A stretch of 42,741 nt of DNA from an uncultured Elusimicrobia bacterium (GCA_947306425.1 CAMZGO010000012.1:1-42741), one strand, 5' to 3'. Positions 1 through 10,228 are shown, counted from the stretch's first letter. The notes: generated from the letters alone by a model not told the origin. Numbers and translations are program-made.

Positions 1-53
1 TAACATTCCATCATTTTTGATACGGTATTAGCAATATTTTTGACCATTAGGCC
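1..53. repeat. 53-bp dispersed repeat, copy 1
   Basis: These 53 bases recur without mismatch at 18569-18621, and a diverged inverted copy lies at 18279-18313. The copy starts at the window edge, so it may extend further left. It lies beyond the 3' end of the autotransporter gene. I see no credible coding potential in it. It is probably a small dispersed intergenic repeat of unknown function. Confidence 0.75.
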
Positions 54-189
54 AATAAATATATAGAAATAACAGCGCGATTTAAACCCCACACTTTTTA
101 TAATGTATCGGAACAAAAATGTGGGGTTAAAATAAAGGGAAAGTAGGAAAATAATTTAAAGAGAGAAGCCTTAAACCATCCCCCTTTTA

Positions 190-2991
190 TTAATCAATAT
201 AACCTCTTAAACCTATTTGGAAGGAAATGCCGCTGGCATTTCCCGCATAAGCGGAAACCTGTATATAACCGGAATAATCTTTAAGGAAAGTATTTTCAAG
301 ACCTACAGAAAATTCCGCAAAGCTTTTTACTTTATGTTTTAACAATGTTAAATCATTAGCCGTTACTTTTCCTTTTTGCCAAGCATTAAAATTATAACTG
401 CCGCTCAAATATGGATACCAACCGTTATAAGAACCCATAATTTTTAAACTAGGGGAAAGTAAAATATTATGAAATTTCGTAGAATTTATTGATGCTCCGT
501 TTGCTGTTGTGTAATTTTGTAAATTAGATAAATTATATAATGCCGTTACAGCAGGCTGTACAACAATATTTTCAGATAAATTCAGGTCTAATTCCCCTTT
601 AACGGAAGCGGTATAAGAAAACACATCAAAAGAACCGCTGTACGTTTTAAAAGAATAGGACTCCGGCCCGTTTGTTATATACATTTGGGCGGATAATAAT
701 GCAAAATAATTTTTTAAAGTTGCCATTAAACCTAAGGCTAAAGAATCGTTATGCAAGGTTGTTTCCTGATATTTTTGTTTTGTACCCAAATATCCCATAA
801 ATACTGTGGGAACAAATAGATTATCATCTGAAATTAAGAAAGGGAAATCTATCCCGACTAAACCCCCATAATAATAATTCTTTACATCTTCTATACCGTT
901 ATCGTGATTAACTTTTTGATAACCGCCGTTAGGTATAAACCAAGCCATGTGGTTTCTACTTTGGGTTGGTAAAACACCTTGTTTAATAGGTTTTTCCGGG
1001 TTTACTTCGGACGTAGGCCCAAATGTTTGAGGATTTTCAATACGGCGATAATTTAAGCGGTCCCTTGAAAACATAATATCTATTCTATTAAATAAACTTG
1101 ACACAGTATTAACAGCACTTATTACTTTGGAATTTGCCGCAATAGGTAAAACGGAAATTGTCGGGTTTACTCTGTTAGTTCTAATTGTTTGAAACCCGCC
1201 GGCAGAAGATTGCAATTTGTAAATATATAAAGGTCCATAAAAATACTCATCAGTATTAATGTTCACGGTTGCCCCGGGTGCTACAGTAATTGTCGGGTCA
1301 GCAGAACTATCACTTAAAATATTTAATTGCGTGTAATTGTTAATACTAAAATTACCGCTGGCGCCGGATATGGTATCAGCGTTATTATTCGCCAAGTCAA
1401 CATCAATATATAAAGGATTATCACCAACTAAAGTAAGGGAAGCAGATGTTAAAGAGCCTATACTGTCATTTTGCATATTTAAAGCAGTACCATTTAATGT
1501 AATTGTGCCGAAAGTTGGGTTACCGACTTTAGCATTTAAGGAACCGCCTGTTATGTTTAAAGTACCGTTATGAGTATTTTCCGTATACCAATTTAAAGTG
1601 GTATTATTGGAATCTATTGTTCCCCCTTTAACACCCCCGTAAAAACTTATAGTGCCGCCGCCGGAAATGTTTAAAGAAGAATTTTCATCCAAGGTTATAT
1701 CATTATACCCCGAACTATCGGTGTTTCCTTTAAAAATGATATTTTCGTTTGTATTTAAATTAATCGTTCCGCTGCTAACATAAATTGCACCGCCGCTCCC
1801 GCCGGAAACATTGTTAATAAAATTTGTATTTCCGTTTAAATCCAAAGTAGAGTTATCTACAAAAACCGCGCCGCCGTTTCCGCCTGCCGTATTGCCGGAA
1901 AATTTTGTGTTTGTAACTTTGATATTACCTTTAGTATAAATTGCACCGCCGTCAAGGACAGATTCATTCCCCTCTAAAGTTGTACTTGAAAGGGCCATAG
2001 TTCCCATATTATAAATTGCACCGCCATTGTTGGCATTATTATTTTTAAAAGTACTACTATCAATTTTTGCTGTTCCTAAATTATAAACTGCACCGCCATT
2101 ATTTGCCGGGGCTGTATTGCTGGAAAATGAAGCATTTGTCATAGAAACGAAATCTGTTATATAAATTGCACCGCCGTTTCCTGCCGTAGTTGTATTGCTT
2201 GAAAAAACAGAGCCGTTTAATGTTAATGTTGAGGCATAAACAGCACCACCATTTCCAACAAGTGCAGTATTATTTAAAAATATTGAAGTCTGTATGGTTC
2301 CGCTGGAAAGATATACTGCTCCGCCGTTTCCGCTGTTTGCTGTATTACTTGAAAATATAGAAGTTAGTATGTTCGCAGTGGAAGCATATATAGCCCCACC
2401 GTCCTCTGTAACAGTATTTGTAGAAAAAATCAATTTTTCCCCTATAAAATCACCGCTGCCTTCATAGTATATTGCACCGCCTTGTGCACCTGTTCCTAAA
2501 GCAGAATTGGTACTGAAAAAAACATTATTCAAATAAGTGCCTTGTTGTGAATTAATATTTAAAGCACCGCCTTTTCCTGCATTAGTATTTGAAATGTTAT
2601 TTGTAAAACTGACATTTTCTATAGTAAAAGTTGAATATGTTTGGCCGGTGCCGGCTGCCCCTACATTTATAAATACTGCCGGGTTTACGGAAGTATTTTG
2701 CGTAGTACTTGAAAAAGTTATATTTGAAATAGTGGAAGAAGCCCCCTCAAAAGTAATCATAGGTGATACTGTATTTCCACTAATAGTGAACGTGCTGCCG
2801 TTAACAGTTGTCAAATTAATATTTTTATGTGCGGTTAAGGAAGTGCTGCCAAAGCTGATATCAGCAGATAATTCAACATTTTCTTGATTTGTATTAATAG
2901 CATTTCTTAATTGGTTATAAGTAGATACTTCAACCGAAAAACAAGGTAATCCCAAAAGAATTAAACAGAAAAAAGATAATATTCTTTTCAT
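190..2991 (-). CDS. Pmp-like autotransporter adhesin
   Basis: This 933-residue protein starts with a signal peptide (MKRILSFFCLILLG, ending near residue 20). The passenger, about residues 60-420, carries at least eleven GGA[IVL] repeats, most followed by Y or F, alternating with FxxN-type motifs such as FSSNT and FLNNT. This is the signature of chlamydial polymorphic membrane proteins and related beta-helix passengers. About residues 660-933 look like an autotransporter beta-barrel. The passenger is expected outside the cell and the barrel in the outer membrane. A TATAAT (3023-3028) and an AGAGG Shine-Dalgarno precede the ATG, so it may be transcribed separately although it follows lpxI by only 53 nt. 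The substrate or adhesion target cannot be read from sequence. Confidence 0.85.
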   Translation of the reverse strand: MKRILSFFCLILLGLPCFSVEVSTYNQLRNAINTNQENVELSADISFGSTSLTAHKNINLTTVNGSTFTISGNTVSPMITFEGASSTISNITFSSTTQNTSVNPAVFINVGAAGTGQTYSTFTIENVSFTNNISNTNAGKGGALNINSQQGTYLNNVFFSTNSALGTGAQGGAIYYEGSGDFIGEKLIFSTNTVTEDGGAIYASTANILTSIFSSNTANSGNGGAVYLSSGTIQTSIFLNNTALVGNGGAVYASTLTLNGSVFSSNTTTAGNGGAIYITDFVSMTNASFSSNTAPANNGGAVYNLGTAKIDSSTFKNNNANNGGAIYNMGTMALSSTTLEGNESVLDGGAIYTKGNIKVTNTKFSGNTAGGNGGAVFVDNSTLDLNGNTNFINNVSGGSGGAIYVSSGTINLNTNENIIFKGNTDSSGYNDITLDENSSLNISGGGTISFYGGVKGGTIDSNNTTLNWYTENTHNGTLNITGGSLNAKVGNPTFGTITLNGTALNMQNDSIGSLTSASLTLVGDNPLYIDVDLANNNADTISGASGNFSINNYTQLNILSDSSADPTITVAPGATVNINTDEYFYGPLYIYKLQSSAGGFQTIRTNRVNPTISVLPIAANSKVISAVNTVSSLFNRIDIMFSRDRLNYRRIENPQTFGPTSEVNPEKPIKQGVLPTQSRNHMAWFIPNGGYQKVNHDNGIEDVKNYYYGGLVGIDFPFLISDDNLFVPTVFMGYLGTKQKYQETTLHNDSLALGLMATLKNYFALLSAQMYITNGPESYSFKTYSGSFDVFSYTASVKGELDLNLSENIVVQPAVTALYNLSNLQNYTTANGASINSTKFHNILLSPSLKIMGSYNGWYPYLSGSYNFNAWQKGKVTANDLTLLKHKVKSFAEFSVGLENTFLKDYSGYIQVSAYAGNASGISFQIGLRGYID

Positions 2992-3044
2992 AAAGACCTC
3001 TTTAAAAAATATTCACAACTAAATTATAACAAAATGTTTGTCTA

Positions 3045-3872
3045 TCATAAAGCAATAATAGAAATATTATTTTTATTTGCAATTTCTATAACTTCTTCAA
3101 TATCTAAAATTACGGTTTTTCCGGCTTCTACTGCAAGAACATCGGCCCCTGCTTTTAACATTGTTTTTATTGTTCCTTTGCCGATGACAGGCAAATCAAA
3201 TCTCTCATCTTGTTTCGGACGGGCAACTTTAACTACCACAAGAGGGTTTTTTATTGTGCTTTTCGCTGTTTTATAGATTTCCCCTCCGCGTTTGATACAT
3301 TCATCTGTTCCTTCCATTGCTTCAACTGCCAATACGGCTTTATCGCTTAAGACAACTGTTAGACCTATATCTAAATCTGCCAAAGTATGTGCTATTTTAA
3401 TACCCAGATTAATATTTAATTTTTCTTCTTCGCTTGGGGCTCTTTTTGTTAAAACACCTTCTTTAACGGCACAATTTTTTAAGAAAGAAAAGGAAGATAA
3501 CATCTCTATATCATCCTTTTTAAATTCTGCTATTGCTGCATTTAATAAACTTTCTGCCCTTTTATCACGAAGTGTAGCCAAGACCTTAGCCATACGCATA
3601 TCTGGTATAAGGGAGAAGATATTTATGTGTTTTACGCGTCCTGCCATAATGGCATGCGTTACACCGTTTTGTTTAAAAAATTCTATACATTTTGAAAGCT
3701 GCCCTATTTTCAAAGTATTTGTCACTTTGGCATAAGGTTTAAAATCGCTTTCCGCGGCATTTCCTTTAACGCAAGCAACTATTACCTGCCAGCCTTCTTC
3801 AGCTGCACCTTTAGCTGTTAAAACAGGGTATTTTCCTTCTCCTGCAATTATGCCAAGTATTTTATTCATCAT
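3045..3872 (-). CDS. lpxI: UDP-2,3-diacylglucosamine pyrophosphatase LpxI
   Basis: This 275-residue protein matches the LpxI (DUF1009) family: an N-terminal GIIAGEGKYPVL motif, the central AGRVKH segment, and the C-terminal ADVLAVEAGKT block. LpxI hydrolyses UDP-2,3-diacylglucosamine to lipid X in lipid A synthesis and replaces the unrelated LpxH in many bacteria. The start overlaps the end of lpxA by 11 nt, so the two are probably translationally coupled. No lpxH is visible in the window, and LpxI completes the path to LpxB, which is encoded separately at 20423-21559. Family assignment is firm; the reaction is inferred from the family. Confidence 0.92.
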   Translation of the reverse strand: MMNKILGIIAGEGKYPVLTAKGAAEEGWQVIVACVKGNAAESDFKPYAKVTNTLKIGQLSKCIEFFKQNGVTHAIMAGRVKHINIFSLIPDMRMAKVLATLRDKRAESLLNAAIAEFKKDDIEMLSSFSFLKNCAVKEGVLTKRAPSEEEKLNINLGIKIAHTLADLDIGLTVVLSDKAVLAVEAMEGTDECIKRGGEIYKTAKSTIKNPLVVVKVARPKQDERFDLPVIGKGTIKTMLKAGADVLAVEAGKTVILDIEEVIEIANKNNISIIAL

Positions 3873-4680
3873 TATCTTCTTCTGTTTTATTTGTTTTTTT
3901 ACGAGGTGTTGTTAACCCGCGTTCGGTTGTTTCACAAAATTCAATCATTTCCATAACTTCCGGAACTTGAGGTTTAGAACGCAAAAATTCAATACTTTCT
4001 TTTAAAGTTCTGCTTGATAAAAATAATTCCATATAAGCTTTTTTGATTGCTCTCACCGTTTCAGAACTAAAACCGGCACGCTTAAGGCCGATTATATTTA
4101 AACCGGCAAGTTTTGCCCTTGTACCTGTTGCATAACAAAAAGGAGGAAGGTCCAAAGTAAGACCGCTTAGACCTGAAAGCATAGCAAGGCGTCCAACCCT
4201 TACAAATTGGTGTAAACCTGTTAAGCCCGACATTATTGCCCTGTCTGCAATCCTGACATGGCCTGCAACGGCACAGGAGTTGGCCAAAATAATATTATTT
4301 CCTAAAATACAATCATGTGCAACATGGGAATTTGCCATTAAAAGACAACTGTCGCCGATAACAGTAGGTTGTTCTAATTTAGTAGAACGGTGAATTGTTA
4401 CACATTCGCGTATTTTATTTTTACTTCCTATCTTAACACGGCTTTCAAAACCGTCTTTATAAGATAAATCTTGCGGTTTAACACCTATGAAACAATGTCC
4501 TATTAATTCGTTTTCATCACCCATATCAGTATTTTCAATGATACAACTTGGGCCGATTCTATTATTTTTACCGATTGTAGTATCTTTACCGATAATGGTA
4601 AAAGGGCCGATAACGGTTCCTTCACCGATTTTAGCGGAAGGGTCAATAATTGCTGTTGGGTGTATAACGGGGTATTTCAT
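3862..4680 (-). CDS. lpxA: UDP-N-acetylglucosamine O-acyltransferase LpxA
   Basis: This 272-residue protein has left-handed beta-helix hexapeptide repeats (IGEGTVIGPF and similar) over about residues 10-190 and a C-terminal helical domain. The catalytic histidine lies in NSHVAHDCILGNN, equivalent to His125 of E. coli LpxA. It transfers an acyl chain from ACP to the 3-OH of UDP-GlcNAc, the first step of lipid A synthesis in the cytoplasm. The ATG is preceded by AGGAG. It lies 8 nt after lpxC and overlaps lpxI. Its length is normal for the family, which also has a charged C-terminal tail here (RKKTNKTEEDNDE). Confidence 0.96.
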   Translation of the reverse strand: MKYPVIHPTAIIDPSAKIGEGTVIGPFTIIGKDTTIGKNNRIGPSCIIENTDMGDENELIGHCFIGVKPQDLSYKDGFESRVKIGSKNKIRECVTIHRSTKLEQPTVIGDSCLLMANSHVAHDCILGNNIILANSCAVAGHVRIADRAIMSGLTGLHQFVRVGRLAMLSGLSGLTLDLPPFCYATGTRAKLAGLNIIGLKRAGFSSETVRAIKKAYMELFLSSRTLKESIEFLRSKPQVPEVMEMIEFCETTERGLTTPRKKTNKTEEDNDE

Positions 4681-4688
4681 AAATTCTC

Positions 4689-5510
4689 CTATATATTGTC
4701 TAATAATATTTTAGCAAAATTTGTATTGCCTGTATGACCTCCGCAAGAACAAATTATGTGCATTGGTCCTAAAACATAACCGGTTAAAGAAAGGTCGCCG
4801 ATTAAATCAAGAATCTTATGACGTACTTGTTCATCAGGGAAACGCAAAGGAGTGGAAAATTTATCTTTGAAAATTACTACACAATTTTTTGGGTCTCCGC
4901 CAAGAGCAAGGCCGTTTGCTTTTAAGAAAGAAAGTTCTTCCTCAAATCCAAAAGTGCGGGAGGGGGCTATTTCTTCAATATAACCGTCTTTAGACATTTC
5001 AAAAGTATATTCCTGATGATTAACCAAAGGATGATTTCTTAAATAAATAAAGGTAAAAGTTAATTTATCTGCCGGTTTTGCGGTATAAGACATATTTTTT
5101 TCTTCGTATTTTATTTCTTTTCTTATATTTAAAACTTTGGCGGGCAAGTTTAAATCTTTAAGGCCGGCTTTTAAAATATGTTCGGCAAAAACCAAAGAAG
5201 AACCGTCAGTTAAAGGCGGTTCGGGGCCGTCCATTTCCACAAGTAAATCTGTAATTCCTAGGGCTACGCAGGCACTTAGTAAATGTTCAACAGTATGTAC
5301 ACTTGCATTACTGCTTGCCATATTTGTTCCGCGTAGAGTGGATTTAATACTTGAAAGATGTGCTTTGATGGGCTCAGCATTTTGGATGTCTTTCCTTAAA
5401 AAAGATATATATCCCTGCTCGCTTGGTTTCAAAGTAATAGTACTGTTTTTGCCTGTATGCAAACCTATACCGCTTAAAGTTGTTTCTTGTGCAATAGTAA
5501 ATCTGTTCAT
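4689..5510 (-). CDS. lpxC: UDP-3-O-acyl-GlcNAc deacetylase LpxC
   Basis: This 273-residue LpxC carries the zinc site: TVEHLLSA (first His), RHKILDLIGDL (second His and Asp), and the catalytic His in GGHTGN near the C-terminus. It removes the N-acetyl group in the committed step of lipid A synthesis. It is somewhat shorter than the roughly 300-residue proteobacterial enzymes because it ends soon after the GGHTGN motif. It sits 7 nt downstream of lpxD and 8 nt upstream of lpxA, in one minus-strand operon. Confidence 0.96.
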   Translation of the reverse strand: MNRFTIAQETTLSGIGLHTGKNSTITLKPSEQGYISFLRKDIQNAEPIKAHLSSIKSTLRGTNMASSNASVHTVEHLLSACVALGITDLLVEMDGPEPPLTDGSSLVFAEHILKAGLKDLNLPAKVLNIRKEIKYEEKNMSYTAKPADKLTFTFIYLRNHPLVNHQEYTFEMSKDGYIEEIAPSRTFGFEEELSFLKANGLALGGDPKNCVVIFKDKFSTPLRFPDEQVRHKILDLIGDLSLTGYVLGPMHIICSCGGHTGNTNFAKILLDNI

Positions 5511-5517
5511 AAAACCT

Positions 5518-6540
5518 CTAAATATTATATTTTTTTCTCAAAGACTGAATTTCTTTATAAAATTCCGGCAGTTTTTTAAGAATTACTTGTAAACGCATAA
5601 AATCAGAATAAGACATTGCCGGTGAACCCATAACTTTTGAACCTGCTTCAAGCGCGGAAATGATACCTGCTTGAGGGCCGATAACAACCCTGTCCCCCAC
5701 TTTTAAATGTCCAGAAACACCTGCCTGCCCAGCGATAATAACACCGTTGCCGATTTCCGCAGAACCTGCAACACCGACTTGCGAAACTAAAATGCTGGAC
5801 ATACCGATTTTAACATTATGCCCTATTTGAACCAAGTTATCAATTTTGGTATTTGCTCCAATAACCGTTTCGTTCATCTTTGCGCGGTCAATGGTTGTAT
5901 TTGCGCCGATTTCAACATCATCTTGCAAAATAACTTTGCCGATTTGCGGAATCTTTTCATGTTTATTTATAAACACATAACCAAAACCGTCAGAACCTAT
6001 AACCGCCCCCGGCTGCAAAATAACATAATCTTTTAAAACACATTCTTCGCGGATGGTAACTTTTGGGTAAATAATACAATTTTTACCGATTTTAACATCA
6101 CATCCTATATAAACTTGCGGGTAAATTATTGTACCTTCGCCGATTTCCGCACCGTCTTCAATCACACTTAAAGCACCTATTGCGACATTTGCACCTATTT
6201 TTGCATTTTCCGAGACAACCGCCGTCTTATGAATTTCCCTCTTTATATTTTTATTTAATGTGGTAGCGGCTCTCATGATCAAAGTAAAAGCCCATTCAGG
6301 ATTATCTGCATATAAAATATTCCCTTTATAGATAATTTCCTGACCTTTAATTTTTGACGGAACAATCAAAGCACCCAATTCATTATTTGTAGGAGCGTTT
6401 GCATCTCGGAGTTCAGCCGCATAGGCGATACCGTCTTTAATAACCTTATCTAGGCCACACAAGCAGGTTGGTTTAAAATTTTCGTCTCCCACAAGTTCCG
6501 CGCCGGAAATCTGAGACATCTCTTTTAATGTTAAGTTCAT
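5518..6540 (-). CDS. lpxD: UDP-3-O-acylglucosamine N-acyltransferase LpxD
   Basis: This 340-residue protein has an N-terminal uridine-binding domain (about 1-100), then hexapeptide-repeat beta-helix (about 105-310) and a C-terminal helix. The catalytic histidine lies in [10 protein letters not shown], matching His239 of E. coli LpxD. It adds the second acyl chain, on the amine of the LpxC product. The start overlaps the end of the OmpH-like gene by 4 nt (ATGA type). The order OMP chaperone, lpxD, other lpx genes after bamA is the common conserved arrangement, but fabZ is absent here and lpxC takes that place. Confidence 0.95.
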   Translation of the reverse strand: MNLTLKEMSQISGAELVGDENFKPTCLCGLDKVIKDGIAYAAELRDANAPTNNELGALIVPSKIKGQEIIYKGNILYADNPEWAFTLIMRAATTLNKNIKREIHKTAVVSENAKIGANVAIGALSVIEDGAEIGEGTIIYPQVYIGCDVKIGKNCIIYPKVTIREECVLKDYVILQPGAVIGSDGFGYVFINKHEKIPQIGKVILQDDVEIGANTTIDRAKMNETVIGANTKIDNLVQIGHNVKIGMSSILVSQVGVAGSAEIGNGVIIAGQAGVSGHLKVGDRVVIGPQAGIISALEAGSKVMGSPAMSYSDFMRLQVILKKLPEFYKEIQSLRKKYNI

Positions 6541-7634
6541 TTTTTATCTCCTAATTGTTTTTTATATTTGGTATGATAATTTTTCATCCACTTTATAAAT
6601 TCGTCAGTAACATTCAGGGGTTTTCCGTAAAGTAAATTATTTTTATCTACCACCATACCTATATTACGAGCAGCGGCATACTCTTTAAGTCCGCTGTAAA
6701 TTTCTTTCAAAATTTCACCTACAATATAATCTTGGCGTGATTCTATTTCTTCTTTTGACATTTCTTTAAAATTAAGTAAAAAGGCCTCTTTATCAATTAT
6801 TGCCTTTTTTGTTTCCCTTATTTGCTCTTTAAGAACATTTATTTGTTTGGGGGTAAGGGGAGTATTTTGTACAGTCTGACAGGAACAAAATAAAAGGTCT
6901 TGCAGTATATATTTTAAGATATTTTGTTTTATTCGGGGATAGGTGTTGTCATTTGTCGGCGGTACATATTCAAGTTCCTTATAAAATGGTTGTTCTTCTG
7001 CAATTTCGTTGCGAAGAAGATTAAGTTTCCCTTTCAAATTTTTTACCTGCTCTTGTAATTGGGCATATTCAAGTTGTTTTTCTTCGAGTTCAAGTCTCAT
7101 TGTTTTACGAGCTTCAATAGTCCAAGGATTATTATTAAATACTTCTTCCATATTTATGTATACGGCCAAAGTTCCTTCCGGTATTTTTGATAATTTTTGT
7201 TCCTTATCATTTAAGGCAATTCTTAAATTTTGCTTATCTTCTTCTATAGGAGCATTAGTAGCAAGTGAATTTTTTTCAGGTGTTTGCATAGCGGCATCCT
7301 GTGGATTTTCCACAGGTGCTAAGGCACTTTGGGAAACATTAAAATCTTGGCTTCCTTCAGGTGCGGACTGGGACATTATGGAATCAAAATTACCGGCTTT
7401 TTGATCTTTTGAAGGGCTCATAACAGGTATTTCTACTATTGCAGTTGTATCGTATTTTTCAAGCGGTATTTGGCTTGCGCCCGGTAACTGGTTTAAAACC
7501 GCTTGGGTTTTTGAACTTTCTGTTTTTTCTATTTCTTTTTCAAGTTCGGCAATATCAACTTTATCTTGTGCTCTTAAGAAAGAGGCAAAAGTAATTAAAA
7601 ATACAAAACTTGATATTCTATAGAAAAACCTCAT
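6537..7634 (-). CDS. OmpH/Skp-like periplasmic chaperone, enlarged
   Basis: A signal peptide ([16 protein letters not shown], cut near Ala-Gln at 22-23) indicates periplasmic location. The OmpH/Skp core starts near residue 155 ([17 protein letters not shown]), continues as a charged coiled coil, and ends with [14 protein letters not shown] and DEFIKWM. At 365 residues it is about twice the size of Skp. There is a roughly 130-residue Pro/Gln/Ser-rich N-terminal extension and an insertion of about 40 residues, containing two Cys (CSCQ), inside the core. Position between bamA and lpxD supports a role in carrying outer-membrane proteins to BamA. The function of the extension is unknown. Confidence 0.85.
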   Translation of the reverse strand: MRFFYRISSFVFLITFASFLRAQDKVDIAELEKEIEKTESSKTQAVLNQLPGASQIPLEKYDTTAIVEIPVMSPSKDQKAGNFDSIMSQSAPEGSQDFNVSQSALAPVENPQDAAMQTPEKNSLATNAPIEEDKQNLRIALNDKEQKLSKIPEGTLAVYINMEEVFNNNPWTIEARKTMRLELEEKQLEYAQLQEQVKNLKGKLNLLRNEIAEEQPFYKELEYVPPTNDNTYPRIKQNILKYILQDLLFCSCQTVQNTPLTPKQINVLKEQIRETKKAIIDKEAFLLNFKEMSKEEIESRQDYIVGEILKEIYSGLKEYAAARNIGMVVDKNNLLYGKPLNVTDEFIKWMKNYHTKYKKQLGDKK

Positions 7635-7660
7635 ACTGTTAGTAAAGCAATTTTTTAGTA

Positions 7661-10111
7661 TTAAAACAAGTTTGCCATAGAGAAATAAATATAACCGCGC
7701 TTTTCCCCGGGCTTATGATTTAAACCGTACCCCCAGTCCAAACGAATAGGGAGAGAGGGTGTTACTATTCTTAATCCGAAACCTACACCCATTTTAAAAT
7801 CACCTACGTTTTCTCCTGTTTTTAAGCGAACATCACTGATATTTTTCCAAGAGTTACCTATATCAAAAAATGCCGCCAGCTGTGCCAAAGTTCTGCGTCC
7901 TTCGCGGGCGATAGGGAATTTAAGTTCCACATTTCCTATATAGTATATTTCACCGCCTGTTTCCGGTCCGATTTGGCCTGTCGTTTCATATCCTCTTATG
8001 GTATCAGCACCTCCCAGAAAAATTCTTTCATAAGCGGGAACTATATTTGAACGTCCATAGGCTTTAACTGAACCGGCCCTCTGTCCTATCATTAAAACGA
8101 TGGGGTAGTCTTTTCCTATATTGAACAAGGTAAAGTTATAGGCAGATTTTAAATTGATTTTATAAATATCTACATTACCCATAAAAGGCCCGCCTGTAAG
8201 TTCTAAACCGATAGAATTTCTTGACCCTTCGGTAGCATCAAAAACACTATCCCTTGAATCCCTTATAGCGGTTACACCGAAAGTAGACTGTGTTGATTTT
8301 CCCTTAATAAGGCCGTTTTCTTCTTGGTTTGCATATTTGGAATCAATATCATAGATATTTATATTTTCTAAGGCATAAGAAAAGTTTAAACCGTAAATAT
8401 CATCGCTAAATCTTGGGCCGACGTTTAAACGAAACCCTACTCTTTTTTCAGTATATGCTGAATAAGTATCCATATAAGAACGGTATCTTCTTGTATCAAA
8501 AGCATCAATACCGAAACCGACCGGCCTGTCATAAACCCAAGGGGTATACCAGCTAATTGTATAATCCAAAATTCTTTTGCCGAACATAGCACGGGCTGTT
8601 AAACGTTGGGCGCGATGGAATAAATTTAAATGGCTGATAGAAATATCTCCATATAAACCGTCAAGGGAAGACATTGCAATACCCGCCGTAAACATACCGG
8701 GGCGTCCTTCCACAATATTATATCCGACGTCAACTTTGTTTATATCATTCGTAGGGGTAATATCAATTTGTGCATCATTTAAAAAACCAAGGTTCATTAA
8801 TTTATTTTGCCCACGCTGCACTTTTGAATAATTGAATACAGATCCCTCTTTAAAAGGTATTTCCCTTGCAAAGATATATTTTGGTGTATCGCCTTCCCCG
8901 GTAATATCTATGTGGTCCACGTATACAAGATTATTTTGTTGTATTTGGAATTTTATATTAAGAGTATTATCCTGTAAATCTTTTTCAGGAACTATTTCTG
9001 CCCTTAAATAACCGTTATTTGCATAGGCCTCTTGCAAAGCACGGACTGTACCGTCAAACTTCTGCTGGTTAAAAAGTTTCCCTTTTGAATAAAAGATACT
9101 TTTATCAAGTTCCTTTTCCGTTAATACGGTATTTCCTTGAAAAGTAGTGTCTCCGAAATATGCTTTAACGCCTTCTTGTACAGTATAATTTAGGGTTACT
9201 TCGCTGTAGTCATCACTAAAAACAGGAACATAATTTTCAATTTTAAAATCAAAATAACCTTCATTTCTAGCATATAAAGTAGCCTTATAATTATCAGTAG
9301 GCATATTTTGCACTTTATACACTTTACCGGGGCGGTTTTTTAATTGTTTTAAAAATTTCTTAACGGGTATTTTGTTTAACCCTTCAACATTAACCTCTTT
9401 AACACGTGTTTTTTGTCCTTCGTTAATATTAAGCGTAACAATGACGATATTTTCTTCTTTGTTAATTTCAAAGGTGTAAGACACTTGTGCATTTAAAAAA
9501 CCGTTTTCAGCGTAGGTTGCTTTAATTTTATCCATATCTGCAAGCAGTTTAGATTCGCTAAAAGGGTCCTTAAGTTTTGACATCATTGCCTTTTGTATAG
9601 TGCTTTTTGAAAGGGCTTTACGGCCTTCATATAAAAATTTCTCTAAGATAGGTTTTTCTTCTAAAATTACTGTTAAGGAATGGCAGGGGTAAAGTTCTTT
9701 ATCTTTTTTGTCGGCTTTGTTTTTCGCTTTGTTTGCAAGCGGTGTTATATCAATTTCTACATTTTCAAAATTACCCAAAGCCATTAAATTGTTTTTATCT
9801 TCTTGTACGTCGGGAAAATTATAAAAGATATTTTGTTTTGCCGAAATATTTTTTAAAACAGTCTTTTTATTTATGTTTACAAGACCTTCGGTTTTAAGTT
9901 CACAAATAAGCCAAGGTCCTGTTTCGGAAAAATTATTATTTTCTTCTTTTTCTTCTTCTTGACCGACATAATTACCTGAGGTAAAATCCACACCGCTTTT
10001 TCCAAAATAATTTGTGTTTAGGGATCTTGATGCTGAATTAGTACCAAGCAATTGGGCAAAAGTACAAGGTGTCAAAAGTAAAGAAAGGGTTATAACCAAA
10101 AAGTTTCTCAT
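7661..10111 (-). CDS. bamA: Outer membrane assembly factor BamA
   Basis: This 816-residue protein has a signal peptide (MRNFLVITLSLLLTPCTFAQ), a spacer, POTRA repeats over about residues 65-460, and a 16-strand barrel to the C-terminus. The barrel shows the conserved family segments AYGRSNIVPAYERIFLGGADTIRGY (part of the lid/loop-6 region with the (V/I)RG motif) and GFGLRIVTPSLPIRLDWGYG, ending in aromatic Phe. It inserts beta-barrel proteins such as the autotransporter at 190-2991 into the outer membrane. It heads the minus-strand envelope operon. The start codon has no Shine-Dalgarno, and a TATAAT lies 6 nt upstream, so the mRNA may be leaderless. Confidence 0.95.
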   Translation of the reverse strand: MRNFLVITLSLLLTPCTFAQLLGTNSASRSLNTNYFGKSGVDFTSGNYVGQEEEKEENNNFSETGPWLICELKTEGLVNINKKTVLKNISAKQNIFYNFPDVQEDKNNLMALGNFENVEIDITPLANKAKNKADKKDKELYPCHSLTVILEEKPILEKFLYEGRKALSKSTIQKAMMSKLKDPFSESKLLADMDKIKATYAENGFLNAQVSYTFEINKEENIVIVTLNINEGQKTRVKEVNVEGLNKIPVKKFLKQLKNRPGKVYKVQNMPTDNYKATLYARNEGYFDFKIENYVPVFSDDYSEVTLNYTVQEGVKAYFGDTTFQGNTVLTEKELDKSIFYSKGKLFNQQKFDGTVRALQEAYANNGYLRAEIVPEKDLQDNTLNIKFQIQQNNLVYVDHIDITGEGDTPKYIFAREIPFKEGSVFNYSKVQRGQNKLMNLGFLNDAQIDITPTNDINKVDVGYNIVEGRPGMFTAGIAMSSLDGLYGDISISHLNLFHRAQRLTARAMFGKRILDYTISWYTPWVYDRPVGFGIDAFDTRRYRSYMDTYSAYTEKRVGFRLNVGPRFSDDIYGLNFSYALENINIYDIDSKYANQEENGLIKGKSTQSTFGVTAIRDSRDSVFDATEGSRNSIGLELTGGPFMGNVDIYKINLKSAYNFTLFNIGKDYPIVLMIGQRAGSVKAYGRSNIVPAYERIFLGGADTIRGYETTGQIGPETGGEIYYIGNVELKFPIAREGRRTLAQLAAFFDIGNSWKNISDVRLKTGENVGDFKMGVGFGLRIVTPSLPIRLDWGYGLNHKPGEKRGYIYFSMANLF

Positions 10112-10123
10112 ATATACATTATA
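10112..10123 (-). promoter_or_regulatory. bamA -10 box, leaderless start
   Basis: On the minus strand TATAAT (10123-10118) is followed by 6 nt and then the bamA ATG. No Shine-Dalgarno lies within 20 nt and no good -35 is visible. With normal initiation 6-7 nt after the -10 box, the transcript would begin at or next to the start codon. Confidence 0.5.
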
Positions 10124-10170
10124 TGAAATTATGGGCTATTATTTTTGTTTTAATCATAAAAACGAAATGT

Positions 10171-10200
10171 TTGCTATGTCCACAATTTTTATGTTAAAAT
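10171..10200 (+). promoter_or_regulatory. Promoter of the peptide transporter gene
   Basis: TTGCTA (10171-10176) and TAAAAT (10195-10200) are separated by 18 bp. A GGAGG Shine-Dalgarno follows at 10220-10224, 4 nt before the ATG at 10229. Confidence 0.5.
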
Positions 10201-10228
10201 AGGAAAGTATTTTACTCTTGGAGGTTTT

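Noticed and set aside
85-128. AACCCCACA/TGTGGGGTT inverted repeat as terminator of the autotransporter gene
   Set aside because: The 26-nt loop is long and no T run follows on the minus strand, so I did not call a terminator.
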